Translations under genes and position numbers: made by a program | Part shown: positions 25,409 through 34,191 of the stretch, piece by piece | Position numbering within the stretch: position 1 is the first letter of the stretch | How the letters are laid out: each line of letters opens with the position of its first letter | The notes under the pieces: model-generated | The model's input: only the letters and a program-made list of their open reading frames with translations | Database searches by the model: none | Told to the model about the DNA's origin: nothing | Assembly (NCBI RefSeq): GCF_022447245.1 | Contig: NZ_JAKVBC010000024.1 | Coordinates: 18,495 to 82,494, forward strand | DNA from: Kordia sp. | GTDB lineage: Bacteria > Bacteroidota > Bacteroidia > Flavobacteriales > Flavobacteriaceae | Reading direction: 5' to 3' | Length of the DNA stretch: 64,000 nt

Positions 25409-26112
25409 TAGTTTTTGCAGTTGTGACTGTTGCACGTATCTAATGCAAAATAATCATTGATATTGAATTTTCGATCTTCAAATTTTTCTTCAAGTATTTT
25501 AAAATTTTGAATGCGATCTATGCGAAAAGCACGCATATCATTACGCAGGTGACACCATGCAATTAAAATCCATTTATTATCTGTAGAATACATGGCATAA
25601 GGTTCTATTTTACGATTTGATATTTGATAATCGTTTGCTTTCTTATAATTGATTTCCATGACATTAAAATTGGTCACTGCCAACTGAATTTCAGAAAGCG
25701 CATCACTAAAAGTATCTTCTAACTTCCAATTAAATACATGAATTTTATCACTTAATATTTCACTTTTTTCTTGGACAGATGTTTTAAAAACTGATTTAAT
25801 TTTAGTCAATGCTTCTTTAAAGTCATTTACGAAAGAAGCATCTTTGGATTGATTGATGATATGTTCAGCAGTAATCAGCGCATTGGCTTGCTTTTCGGTA
25901 AATTGTACAGGTGCAATCGTATACGTATCAATCAAACTGTAGCCTCTACCTTCTAACGTATATACAGGTACGCCAGCTTCCTCTAACTTTCGAATATCTC
26001 TGTAAATTGTACGTACGCTAACATCATATTTTTCTGCCAATTCTGACGCAGTTAACAATCGTTTTGATCGTAATAATGTGAGTATAGATATAAGTCTTGC
26101 GAGTTGTGTCAT
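25408..26112 (-). CDS. YafY/WYL-type transcriptional regulator
   Basis: A 234-residue regulator with an N-terminal HTH_11 domain (residues 5-58, LLTASELAEKYDVSVRTIYR with the following D-I-R-K-L). The central and C-terminal part is a WYL domain; the equivalent of the WYL strand reads KWILIAWCHLRNDMRAFR. WYL domains bind small ligands or nucleic acids. The glyoxalase-like gene lies 131 bp upstream in the same direction. A long inverted repeat between them (26154-26218) could be its operator. Confidence 0.87.
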   Translation of the reverse strand: MTQLARLISILTLLRSKRLLTASELAEKYDVSVRTIYRDIRKLEEAGVPVYTLEGRGYSLIDTYTIAPVQFTEKQANALITAEHIINQSKDASFVNDFKEALTKIKSVFKTSVQEKSEILSDKIHVFNWKLEDTFSDALSEIQLAVTNFNVMEINYKKANDYQISNRKIEPYAMYSTDNKWILIAWCHLRNDMRAFRIDRIQNFKILEEKFEDRKFNINDYFALDTCNSHNCKN

Positions 26113-26153
26113 GATATTTTTTCAATCAGTCTAAAGATTCCGTTTTGGTTAAC

Positions 26154-26218
26154 CTAAACTTGATTCAGTTTCCCTTATATATTCATCACCACTTTATAAA
26201 GTTCTGAATCAAGTTTAG
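26154..26218. repeat. 15-bp perfect inverted repeat with 35-bp spacer
   Basis: CTAAACTTGATTCAG (26154-26168) is matched exactly by its reverse complement CTGAATCAAGTTTAG (26204-26218). It lies 42-106 bp before the YafY-type gene and after the glyoxalase-like gene. It may be a paired operator or a small mobile repeat. Confidence 0.75.
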
Positions 26219-26243
26219 ATTCCCATTAAAATAGTCTTTTTTG

Positions 26244-26615
26244 TTAATTCATAGAATGTAATGCTACTCTATTTCCTTCTGAATCGATGAATTGTGCAAT
26301 GAAACCATTTTCTTGAATGTCTGTTTTTGGCATGATGATTTTTCCTCCTGCTGCTTCAACTTTTCCTAAGGCAATACTTAAATCATCTCCGCCATTTAGA
26401 TATACTGTTGAACCATCTTGTGAAGGATTTGAACCTTCCATTTGCATGATAGCGCCGCCAACATTATGATTTTCCATATCGTATGGAAAAATTCCATATT
26501 TCATGTTATCCATATGATGATCTTTAATTTCTTCTCCTAAAATTTCAGAGTAGAATTTTTTTGCTCTTTCATATTCTGTTACTGGAATTTCAAACCAATT
26601 TACTGCGTTTTTCAT
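26244..26615 (-). CDS. VOC family (glyoxalase/bleomycin resistance type) protein
   Basis: A 123-residue protein with the start MKNAVNWFEIPVTEYERAKK and strands IAQFIDSEGNRVALHSM typical of single-domain vicinal oxygen chelate proteins. The two beta-alpha-beta-beta-beta units are complete. Close relatives are often annotated as glyoxalase or PhnB-like and act on unknown small molecules. It sits next to a WYL regulator, which may control it. Confidence 0.88.
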   Translation of the reverse strand: MKNAVNWFEIPVTEYERAKKFYSEILGEEIKDHHMDNMKYGIFPYDMENHNVGGAIMQMEGSNPSQDGSTVYLNGGDDLSIALGKVEAAGGKIIMPKTDIQENGFIAQFIDSEGNRVALHSMN

Positions 26616-26691
26616 GTTGTTGTATTTTTTTAAGAGTTAATAATACTGCAAATGTATCCGCGTCTTTGACAGATGATGTCAGAGGTGTTTT

Positions 26692-27636
26692 TTATTTTTT
26701 AAAAATTAGTGTTCCGCGTTGAAATTTACACACATCTTCCACATTTGAAAGTTGTTTATATTTCTTTAAAACGTCTGGATGAATCTCTGTTGTTGGCAAT
26801 GGATTATGTATTCTATAATTTTCTCCAATAAAGTCAATTACTTGTAATTTGTTTGCTTCGCACAACTCCAAATAATATAAATATGACAAGCGATTGGTAT
26901 AGGCAATCGCATTTCCTGCCCAAAAATCCCAAGTGTTATCTGAATACTTTAAAAAGTTAAATTCCGAAATATTTTTGTCTTGAAAAAATCCAGGGTTTGC
27001 AAAGTGATCTATAAAATTGATGGTATGTATAGCGCAACCGTCCTTGGTTAGCCAAGTTTTCATTTTTATAAATAATTGTTTTAAAAATGCTGGTGAGATG
27101 TGTTCAAAAACCACTTGCGAACAGATATAGTCAAATGAATTGCAAGTGTTTTCGATATCGCTTAGTGTGTATTTCGGAATGTAAATGATGTTGCAAAATT
27201 TATACAACTTTTCAAGTGTTTGAAACGATTGTATCTGCTGTAATTTTTCTTTGATTTCTAAAACTGTAAACCTTCCCTTTTCTGATACGGTTTGAAGCAA
27301 TGTAGCATCATTCAAGTGTATAATTTGTTTTTGAAATGTTTTGATAGAAACATCTTTGGAAATATCAACCGTTACAATAGTATCAAAACCTAACAGGTAC
27401 AAAACCACAGGCGCAATTAAGGAATATCCTGTACCAATTTCCAATGCTGCTTTTTTAGTGTCTGTTTCTAGCTGAATTTTAGAAGCTTCAAATTTTCGAA
27501 TGCATTCGTAAAACTGATATAAACACACATTTTTATGATAATCTTTTTTAAGCGTAGCCGGAATGTGATTGAGCTGATCGCCAATCTTAGTGAAATGCAA
27601 TATTTTTTGCAAACTCGCTTTAATTTTCCAGTGCAT
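26692..27636 (-). CDS. SAM-dependent methyltransferase-like protein
   Basis: A 314-residue protein with a Rossmann methyltransferase motif I, ALEIGTGYSLIAPVVLYLLG (about residues 66-85), followed by IVTVDI with the acidic residue that binds the ribose of S-adenosylmethionine. A later DYICSQVVFEHIS segment matches motif IV-V of class I enzymes. A substrate cannot be named. It has no operon partner and diverges from the DUF4345 gene. Confidence 0.72.
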   Translation of the reverse strand: MHWKIKASLQKILHFTKIGDQLNHIPATLKKDYHKNVCLYQFYECIRKFEASKIQLETDTKKAALEIGTGYSLIAPVVLYLLGFDTIVTVDISKDVSIKTFQKQIIHLNDATLLQTVSEKGRFTVLEIKEKLQQIQSFQTLEKLYKFCNIIYIPKYTLSDIENTCNSFDYICSQVVFEHISPAFLKQLFIKMKTWLTKDGCAIHTINFIDHFANPGFFQDKNISEFNFLKYSDNTWDFWAGNAIAYTNRLSYLYYLELCEANKLQVIDFIGENYRIHNPLPTTEIHPDVLKKYKQLSNVEDVCKFQRGTLIFKK

Positions 27637-27838
27637 ACTTTAATTGGTTTTATAAGAATAAATCTTCATTGTTGCATCTACACTTCAATATTAAAAATTT
27701 TAATGCAGATCATATCAATTTAGAAACATCAAATATTTTGTTCAATACATAATTTACCTACTTTTCTGGTAATTTATTTTATTTTTTTTAAATAATTTTA
27801 ACATAATTTTAACTTTTTAAGTATCTTGTAGAAGATCA

Positions 27839-28300
27839 TTGATACGTTCACTATTTTACACAATACCGAACAAAAGCCGAAACCAAGAATATCTAAACCG
27901 TTTTAATATTTTGAAAGAAGTTCATAAAAATCTCCATCTTACCTTATCTACCATTGCTATTTTGGTTGTTGGTGCTACTTACGGACTATATCCGAATACG
28001 TTTTTACCGTTATTTTTTGATTTTCATGTAGAAAGTACCGACTTAAATCATGTATTTAGAGCCATGATGGGTTGCTATTTTGCGCTTGGAATATATTGGG
28101 GATATAGTGTTCTTTTTCAAAAACATTGGCGTAGTGCAACTTTTTCTGTAGTTTTCTTTATGGGCGGATTGGCCCTAGGTCGTTTGCTAAGCATAATGGT
28201 AGATGGTGTGCCTTCAACAGCATTTACTGTAGGAACAGTATTGGAAATTCTGTTTGTAATTTGGGGTTGTTATAATTTAAAAGTCTACGCAAAAGAATAA
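27839..28300 (+). CDS. DUF4345 family membrane protein
   Basis: A 153-residue protein with four hydrophobic segments. The features GLYPNTFLPLFFDF, HVFRAMMGCYFALGIYW and GRLLSIMVDGVPS match DUF4345, a small integral membrane family of unknown function. The start is uncertain. The frame opens with TTG at 27839, but relatives begin just before the first membrane helix, so a start near 27908 is also possible. Confidence 0.75.
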   Translation: MIRSLFYTIPNKSRNQEYLNRFNILKEVHKNLHLTLSTIAILVVGATYGLYPNTFLPLFFDFHVESTDLNHVFRAMMGCYFALGIYWGYSVLFQKHWRSATFSVVFFMGGLALGRLLSIMVDGVPSTAFTVGTVLEILFVIWGCYNLKVYAKE

Positions 28301-28328
28301 TTACATCTCTCTTTTTAGAATATGTATT

Positions 28329-28383
28329 ACGATATAAATCGTTTGGAACGATCTATAAATGTCTTTGTTTTGTCGTATTTTTA
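28329..28383 (+). promoter_or_regulatory. Promoter of the FAD oxidoreductase gene with overlapping palindromes
   Basis: Three alternating half-sites, ACGAT-N4-ATCGT-N5-ACGAT (28329-28352), precede a -7 element TATTTTTA (28376-28383). The second palindrome is centred 35 bp before its TTTA, as expected for an activator. The binding protein is unknown. Confidence 0.45.
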
Positions 28384-28409
28384 CACTGATTTTTAGCAAC
28401 AACATTAGC

Positions 28410-29657
28410 ATGAAGAAAGAAACGTATAAAATATATATTGTAGGAGCTGGAATTAGCGGATTAATCGCTGCACAAATTCTAGAAAATTATGGTTATTATC
28501 CTGAAATCATTGAAGCTACAGATCGTGTTGGCGGACGCGTAAAGACTGATATTGTAAATGATTATCAATTAGATCATGGATTTCAAGTACTACTTACTTC
28601 GTACCCCGCTGCTCAAAAATATTTAGATTATAATGCGCTCGATCTTCAACATTTTTTACCAGGCGCTACTGTTTTTACCAAAGGAAAACAAAAAACAATT
28701 GGCGATCCGTTACGAAAGTTTTCTTTGTTATTTCCTACACTTTTTTCGGGTATTGGAAATTTTTCAGATAAACTCAAAGTGCTCAAACTAAATTCAACCA
28801 AAAAGAAAAAATCAATACATGAAATTTTTGCGCAACCAGAAACGACCACACTCACGCATTTGCAAAATTTAGGCTTCTCTGATGATATGATTTCTAAATT
28901 TTTCAAACCCTTCTTTAGCGGTATCTTTCTTGAGCCAAACTTAGTGACTTCGAATAGAATGTTTGAGTTTGTATATAAAATGTTTGGCGATGGTTTTGCT
29001 GCACTTCCAAAATCAGGAATTGAAGCGATTCCTAAGCAATTGAAATCTAAATTACAACACACCAAATTTCATTTCAAAACAAAAGTCAAAACAATTGAAG
29101 ACGGAAAAATTACATTAGAAAATGGAACTATTTTAGAAAGCCATTTTACCATTATTGCGACGGAAGCTAGTCAATTAATTTCAAACTTAAAATCGCAAGA
29201 AACTGCTTGGAAATCTTGCGAAACCTTGTATTTTGAAACTCCCAAACGTACCATTTCGAAACCTTTGATCGGATTAGGTGCAGACAATACATTACTTGTA
29301 AATAATATCTTTTTTCATCACAGTTTGCCAACTGCTTCAAAAGGCACAAAAGAATTGCTCTCCGTCACGATTGTGAAAAAACATAACATGTCTTCTAAAT
29401 TTTTAATTAAAAAAGTGCAAGAAGAGTTGCAAGAATACTGCGGTATTACAAATTGTAGTTTTTTAAAACAATATAGCATCCCGAGAGCATTGCCAAATTT
29501 ACAACAGCTTCAATACAATGTATTGCCTTCAGAAACGCGTTTAACAACACAAACTTTTCTCGCAGGAGATGTACAACTAAACGGTTCATTAAATGCTGCA
29601 ATGTTGGCTGGTGAAGCTGCTTCCTTAGGTGTAGTTGAAACTATAGGTAATATGTAA
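28410..29657 (+). CDS. FAD-dependent amine oxidase/phytoene desaturase-like oxidoreductase
   Basis: A 415-residue flavoprotein. The N-terminal Rossmann motif is IYIVGAGISGLIAA (residues 8-21), followed by the second FAD motif ATDRVGGRV. The C-terminal LAGDVQLNGSLNAAMLAGEAA binds FAD as in the amine oxidase and phytoene desaturase superfamily. I chose ATG 28410 because the promoter box at 28376-28383 excludes the earlier TTG at 28359. The substrate is unknown; no carotenoid genes are nearby. Confidence 0.83.
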   Translation: MKKETYKIYIVGAGISGLIAAQILENYGYYPEIIEATDRVGGRVKTDIVNDYQLDHGFQVLLTSYPAAQKYLDYNALDLQHFLPGATVFTKGKQKTIGDPLRKFSLLFPTLFSGIGNFSDKLKVLKLNSTKKKKSIHEIFAQPETTTLTHLQNLGFSDDMISKFFKPFFSGIFLEPNLVTSNRMFEFVYKMFGDGFAALPKSGIEAIPKQLKSKLQHTKFHFKTKVKTIEDGKITLENGTILESHFTIIATEASQLISNLKSQETAWKSCETLYFETPKRTISKPLIGLGADNTLLVNNIFFHHSLPTASKGTKELLSVTIVKKHNMSSKFLIKKVQEELQEYCGITNCSFLKQYSIPRALPNLQQLQYNVLPSETRLTTQTFLAGDVQLNGSLNAAMLAGEAASLGVVETIGNM

Positions 29658-29809
29658 GTGTTACCTGTTTTTACTTTTTTATTTCAAAATATAAACCTCT
29701 AAACTTTATAAATTCCGAAGACTACAATTTATAAACTCTTTTATCGTTATTTAGATTAATTGTCTCGAAACATTTATCTTTCAGCGCTTAAAAAGCGTAA
29801 CTTTAATAC

Positions 29810-30691
29810 ATGTCAAATCTTACCAGAATTCTCACACTTATAATATACTGCTGTTCTTCGGCAATATATGCACAATTGAGTGATTTAGCCCGTATTGATT
29901 ATACCTACATTCCAAATGCAAAATCAAATATAGAATATGAACGCTTTCGAGCTTTGTTTAATTATCCTGTAAAGTTAAAGGGTGACGACACCTATTTATT
30001 TTTTGGATTAGATTACAGTAAAATTAATTTAAAATCTGAAGTTGAGTTTCCTTTTCCAACAGGTGATCTAAGAGATTTTCAATTGTTAGATTTAAGTATT
30101 GGGTATACAACTCCGATGCGAAACAATTGGCGACTAGGAATACGATTTCAACCTGGTGTAAGTACAAATTTGGTAGCGGATGCACTGAGCATAAAAGATA
30201 TCGTTCTTTCAGGAACCGTTATTTTTATAAAACAAGGAAAAAAATATAATGGAAAACATCAAACATTAATTTTAGGAGTTTCGTATGCTGGAAATTCAGG
30301 ATTCAATTTTCCGTTACCTTTTGTTAGTTATTTCAAGAAGTTTCACCCGGATTGGTCGTTTAATTTGGGAATTCCAAAAACCAATTTACAATATTATTTT
30401 TCACAAAAACATAAATTAAAAGCATACGCACAATTAGATGGTTTTACATCAAATTTGCAACGTGAAGTTGCTCTTATTGGTGGAAAAGAAGCTAGAAGTA
30501 TTAATATGTCGCTAATTTTGTCGGGATTGCAATACGAATATAATTTTACAAAACGATTGCAATTATATTTACGAGCAGCCTATATTTTTTCGATTGATAC
30601 TGAGCTTAGAAACAAAAATCGAAACATGATTTTTTCCCTAGATAACGAAGCTAAAATTTATTTGAGAACAGGAATTAAGTTTAAGATTTAA
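29810..30691 (+). CDS. DUF6268-like outer-membrane beta-barrel protein
   Basis: A 293-residue protein with a signal peptide (SNLTRILTLIIYCCSSAIYA, cleavage near AQ). The mature part is a series of amphipathic strands, for example LLDLSIGYTTPMRNNWRLGI and QLYLRAAYIFSIDTEL, ending with KIYLRTGIKFKI. This is typical of an outer-membrane barrel ending in an aromatic or hydrophobic strand. It resembles DUF6268. Function unknown. A terminator follows at 30698-30715. Confidence 0.72.
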   Translation: MSNLTRILTLIIYCCSSAIYAQLSDLARIDYTYIPNAKSNIEYERFRALFNYPVKLKGDDTYLFFGLDYSKINLKSEVEFPFPTGDLRDFQLLDLSIGYTTPMRNNWRLGIRFQPGVSTNLVADALSIKDIVLSGTVIFIKQGKKYNGKHQTLILGVSYAGNSGFNFPLPFVSYFKKFHPDWSFNLGIPKTNLQYYFSQKHKLKAYAQLDGFTSNLQREVALIGGKEARSINMSLILSGLQYEYNFTKRLQLYLRAAYIFSIDTELRNKNRNMIFSLDNEAKIYLRTGIKFKI

Positions 30692-30697
30692 AAAAAA

Positions 30698-30715
30698 AGC
30701 GAACCAAAGTTCGCT
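30698..30715. terminator. Bidirectional terminator
   Basis: The hairpin AGCGAAC-CAAA-GTTCGCT (30698-30715), with an A run before and a T run after, serves the convergent genes ending at 30691 and 30724. Confidence 0.78.
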
Positions 30716-30723
30716 CTATTTTT

Positions 30724-30939
30724 TTAATTTCCATTACAAGCATAACTTGCATGTACTCCATCACATGGGCCATAACAGGAAGCATATACACTGTACAAAC
30801 ACCAATCGCCAACAGATTCTTTCATGTATGTTTTACATTTTTCATTTTCAGAAACCATTCCACCAGTAATTTGTCGTACTTCAAATTGAGAAACTTTTTG
30901 CTTGTTTAGTTTTAGTGATTTAAGATTTTTTCTTTTCAT
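30724..30939 (-). CDS. GG-leader peptide precursor (RiPP-like, orphan)
   Basis: A 71-residue peptide starting MKRKNLKSLKLNKQKVSQFE and reaching the cleavage motif ITGG (G26-G27). This is the Bacteroidetes natural-product or bacteriocin leader type (TIGR04149-like), cleaved by a C39-peptidase transporter. The 44-residue core has five cysteines (in KC, WC, SC, PC and AC contexts), so it could form thioether or disulfide rings. No modifying enzyme or transporter lies next to it, so the machinery must be elsewhere. Confidence 0.8.
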   Translation of the reverse strand: MKRKNLKSLKLNKQKVSQFEVRQITGGMVSENEKCKTYMKESVGDWCLYSVYASCYGPCDGVHASYACNGN

Positions 30940-31024
30940 CTTTTAAAAATTTAAGTTAATACTAACTAGGGTTTGAATTGTTATTTCATTACCCAAATTT
31001 TAAAAAGATGTATTCAATTTGTTT

Positions 31025-31795
31025 CTAGAGTGGTTGTTTTTCGCTTAAATATTTCCAATAGCGCTTGGGAACATGTCGTACATGTAACAACATATTTTTT
31101 CTAGATTCAATATTGGTACTTTTGAAATAGTTTTGCCACAATTCTTGAAAAGCCAATTCTTCTTCAGCAAAGAAATCTTCAGAAGTTTTGGTAAAATCAA
31201 ATTCCTTTGGAAAGTCCATCACAATGGTTTCTACATGCTCTAAATTGTAGTGCAATCCGTAGTTTCGTTTGATATCATAAATAACCCATTTTTGATCTGC
31301 ATAACGCGATTTAAAATGCTTAGCTAATAATGGCAATACATTAAAATCTGGTTCTAAATTTGCAAAATACAAACCGTCTTTGGTCAATTTAAAACGTACA
31401 AAAGCTTCCATACGATGTTTTTCTCGCCCAACACTTCTCGTAATTTTTGAGAGTTTTAAAACCGTAGCATTTGAAAAGTCTTTTTCTATATTTTCTGATG
31501 CCTTAAATACTTGTTGAATGTAATCTAGTAGTATATTTTCAACAGAATTCATCTCGCTTAGAAACGAATAATACACTTGATTTCGCCCGTAGGAAGTTAG
31601 TTTCTTTTTTAAACCATTCCATACACGATCTGCTTGTAACTTATTGGTAATTATTTCCTCTGTTTCACCAAAAAAAGAACGTTGTACATTGCCCTCTCGT
31701 TGAATATCAACCTCTATGAGTTTTTCTTCATATACTTTAAAAACAGCACTTAAAAAACCTTCAAACGAACTATCATATATCAACACTTTTTGCAT
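31025..31795 (-). CDS. TIGR03915-type putative DNA metabolism protein (DUF4130)
   Basis: A 256-residue protein with the start MQKVLIYDSSFEGFLSAVF and the later FVRFKLTKDGLYFANLEPDFNV, typical of the DUF4130/TIGR03915 family. That family is always paired with a radical SAM protein (TIGR03916) and is thought to act in DNA modification or repair. Here the radical SAM stop codon overlaps this gene's start (TAATG), so the two are translated as a pair. Confidence 0.88.
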   Translation of the reverse strand: MQKVLIYDSSFEGFLSAVFKVYEEKLIEVDIQREGNVQRSFFGETEEIITNKLQADRVWNGLKKKLTSYGRNQVYYSFLSEMNSVENILLDYIQQVFKASENIEKDFSNATVLKLSKITRSVGREKHRMEAFVRFKLTKDGLYFANLEPDFNVLPLLAKHFKSRYADQKWVIYDIKRNYGLHYNLEHVETIVMDFPKEFDFTKTSEDFFAEEELAFQELWQNYFKSTNIESRKNMLLHVRHVPKRYWKYLSEKQPL

Positions 31796-33057
31796 TAGCC
31801 AAATAGATTTAACTGATTACTGGTAGCTTGTCTGAACTTACTTTTGGAATTTTGAAGGATGAATCCTTTGATTTTATTTGGTTCTAAATCGCGACGTTCA
31901 AAATCATTAGAATTACAGATTAAGAAATATTTTGCTCTGTTTAGTGCAACTCCCAAACGTTTTAAATGTTCCCAATTGAGTTGGCGGAATTTACGAGCGT
32001 TCAATATTTTGTATACAGAAGTCATTCCCAAACCTGGTACACGGGCAAGCATACGTTTATCTGCACGATTTACATCTACAGGAAACTCATGAATATTGCG
32101 CAATGCCCACGATAGTTTTGGATCAATATCTAAATCTAAATGCTGATGTGTTTCGTTGACAATTTCATGAATATGAAAACCATAAAAGCGCATGAGCCAG
32201 TCGGTTTGATATAATCTATTTTCACGTAACATTGGGACTTCACTTCCTATTTGTGGCAAACGACTATCATAACTTATCGGTACATATCCTGAATAATACA
32301 CACGTTTCAAATTGAACTTTCTGTAGAAAAAATTGGAAGCTGTCATGATTTGATAATCATTTTCTCCACTAGCGCCAATAATCATCTGAGTACTTTGTCC
32401 TGCAGGCGCATATTTTGGTGTGCTTTTGATGATTTTTTTCTCGGCTTTGTATTGAATGATTTCATTTTTGACTTTTTTCATGGGTTTGATGAAATCTTCA
32501 CGATTTTTATCTGGAGCAAGTCGTTTCAAGCCTTCACGTGTTGGAATTTCGATATTCACACTCAATCTGTCAGCGTACAAACCTGCTTCACGCATTAATT
32601 CATCTGAAGCACCTGGAATTGATTTTAGGTGAATGTATCCGTTAAAGTTTTCCTCTAAGCGTAATTTCTTTGCAACAGCGACCAAACGTTCCATGGTATA
32701 ATCTGCGTTTTTGAAAATCCCAGAACTTAAAAATAAGCCTTCGATGTAATTTCTTCTATAAAAATTAATTGTCAAATCAACTACTTCTTGTACTTTGAAG
32801 GCTGCGCGTTTGATATCATTACTTTTTCGTGTCACGCAATAAGCACAATCAAAAATACAATAATTGGTCAATAAAATTTTCAATAAAGAAACACAGCGAC
32901 CATCTTCTGTATAGGTATGACAAATCCCCATGCCTTTTGCATCTCCTAAACCTTTATTTTTATTGGCACGATCACTTCCGCTTGACGCGCAAGAAACATC
33001 ATATTTTGCGGCATCTGCCAATAGGTTTAGTTTTTCTTTAATTCGTTCAAACGACAT
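31795..33057 (-). CDS. Putative DNA modification/repair radical SAM protein (TIGR03916)
   Basis: A 420-residue radical SAM enzyme. The iron-sulfur motif is CIFDCAYC (about residues 67-74), a CxxxCxxC arrangement. The N-terminus has an additional cysteine-rich region (DVSCASSGS). A C-terminal helix-hairpin-helix (VDVNRADKRMLARVPGLG) binds DNA. This domain combination defines TIGR03916, whose exact reaction is unknown. It is cotranscribed and overlapped with the TIGR03915 partner. Confidence 0.9.
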   Translation of the reverse strand: MSFERIKEKLNLLADAAKYDVSCASSGSDRANKNKGLGDAKGMGICHTYTEDGRCVSLLKILLTNYCIFDCAYCVTRKSNDIKRAAFKVQEVVDLTINFYRRNYIEGLFLSSGIFKNADYTMERLVAVAKKLRLEENFNGYIHLKSIPGASDELMREAGLYADRLSVNIEIPTREGLKRLAPDKNREDFIKPMKKVKNEIIQYKAEKKIIKSTPKYAPAGQSTQMIIGASGENDYQIMTASNFFYRKFNLKRVYYSGYVPISYDSRLPQIGSEVPMLRENRLYQTDWLMRFYGFHIHEIVNETHQHLDLDIDPKLSWALRNIHEFPVDVNRADKRMLARVPGLGMTSVYKILNARKFRQLNWEHLKRLGVALNRAKYFLICNSNDFERRDLEPNKIKGFILQNSKSKFRQATSNQLNLFG

Positions 33058-33216
33058 AAAAATAATTTTTTAAGGATTGTAAATACAAACAGATTACAGT
33101 TTTACAAATATAACATTTTACAGATTCAAACTAAAACATATTTTTAAATATTCTGTCAAATGTTTTTGAGATCTTATCTATATCTAATTAAATATCAGCA
33201 TTTACGGAATAATTAT

Positions 33217-33230
33217 TGTGATGATTCACA
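33217..33230. promoter_or_regulatory. Palindrome TGTGA-TGAT-TCACA upstream of the duplicated-domain gene
   Basis: An inverted repeat 37 bp before the start codon at 33267. Its 14 bases match the palindrome at the kinase promoter (17918-17931) at 13 positions. Confidence 0.4.
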
Positions 33231-33266
33231 TCGTATTGTATAAACATTTTAACCTCTAATCATTTT

Positions 33267-33803
33267 ATGAAAAGAATTCTACTTCTGTGTTTGTTCTTAA
33301 CAAGTTTAACAGCTACTGTACACGCAGCCAACAAAAAGAATATTTCGAAAATCGCTATGGAAGCAACGTTTTGTGATGGTTGGAAAGATGGTTACGAAGC
33401 TGGCTATAGTTATTACAATATTACAAATCACAAACCGAAACCCGTTTTTATTACGCCTATTTGCCCAATTGCAAAAGCTGGACTAGACTCATATCAAGAT
33501 GGTTATAATTGTGGATTGATAGAAGGCAAAAAAGATTTCAAAAAGCGCAATCCTAATATTGAAGATGATAACAGTCATCCATTAGCGATTCCTGTCATTG
33601 AAAATGATGATGAACGCTCATTTTGTGACGGTTGGGAAGCTAGTTTTGAAGCTGGTTATACCTACTATAATGTGACGAATAAAAAAAGTAAGCCCATTTT
33701 CATTACACCAATATGTCCTATCGCAAAAATTGGTGCAGATACTTATCAAGATGGTTATGATAGAGGCAGGCGTCAAGGTTTGAAAGACTTTAAAGATCGT
33801 TGA
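33267..33803 (+). CDS. Exported protein with two copies of a 60-residue domain
   Basis: A 178-residue protein with a signal peptide (MKRILLLCLFLTSLTATVHA). The mature part has two near-identical units of about 62 residues, each beginning FCDGW and containing Y(Y)N(I/V)TN, then (V/I)FITPICPIAK and YQDGY. An acidic linker with the sequence EDDNSHPLAI separates them. Each unit has two conserved cysteines (FCDGW and ICPI) that may form a disulfide. The family was not recognised. The preceding palindrome may control it. Confidence 0.75.
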   Translation: MKRILLLCLFLTSLTATVHAANKKNISKIAMEATFCDGWKDGYEAGYSYYNITNHKPKPVFITPICPIAKAGLDSYQDGYNCGLIEGKKDFKKRNPNIEDDNSHPLAIPVIENDDERSFCDGWEASFEAGYTYYNVTNKKSKPIFITPICPIAKIGADTYQDGYDRGRRQGLKDFKDR

Positions 33804-34191
33804 TCACAACACTATACCTTTACAAACACGCAACTCCAGATTTACTTGAAATTATAACTTTTACTACCTGAGATTCAAAGCAAAAAAGGAGTTGCTAAGT
33901 ATTTATAAAATCATATTATTGATATGCTTATCTCTAAAAATTTAATAATGATTTTTTGAGGTAAAAACAGTCTAAATTTATTAATCAATAGTAGTTATAG
34001 AAAGTAATTGATATCGTATTTATTTAATTTCGAGTAGCAAAAAAACACTACAATTCTATCATTCAAAATGTATTAAACAGTTTCTTAAGTATGTTTTCTA
34101 ATTCTGCATTGCGAAGGCTTTTTTGTTTTAAAACAGCAACTATTTAAAGAAAAAACTTACTTTTAATATTGCTAACAAAGTAGTAAATTAA

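Noticed and set aside
33219..33236. CGTATTGTA half-site near the 33267 gene as another response-regulator operator
   Set aside because: The left half ATACG is missing and a -7 element at the right distance would overlap the start codon.
33830..33895. GCAACTCC / GGAGTTGC inverted repeat, with another GCAACTCC near 38145 flanking the AsmA gene
   Set aside because: Only 8 bases with long spacers; not convincing as an element boundary.
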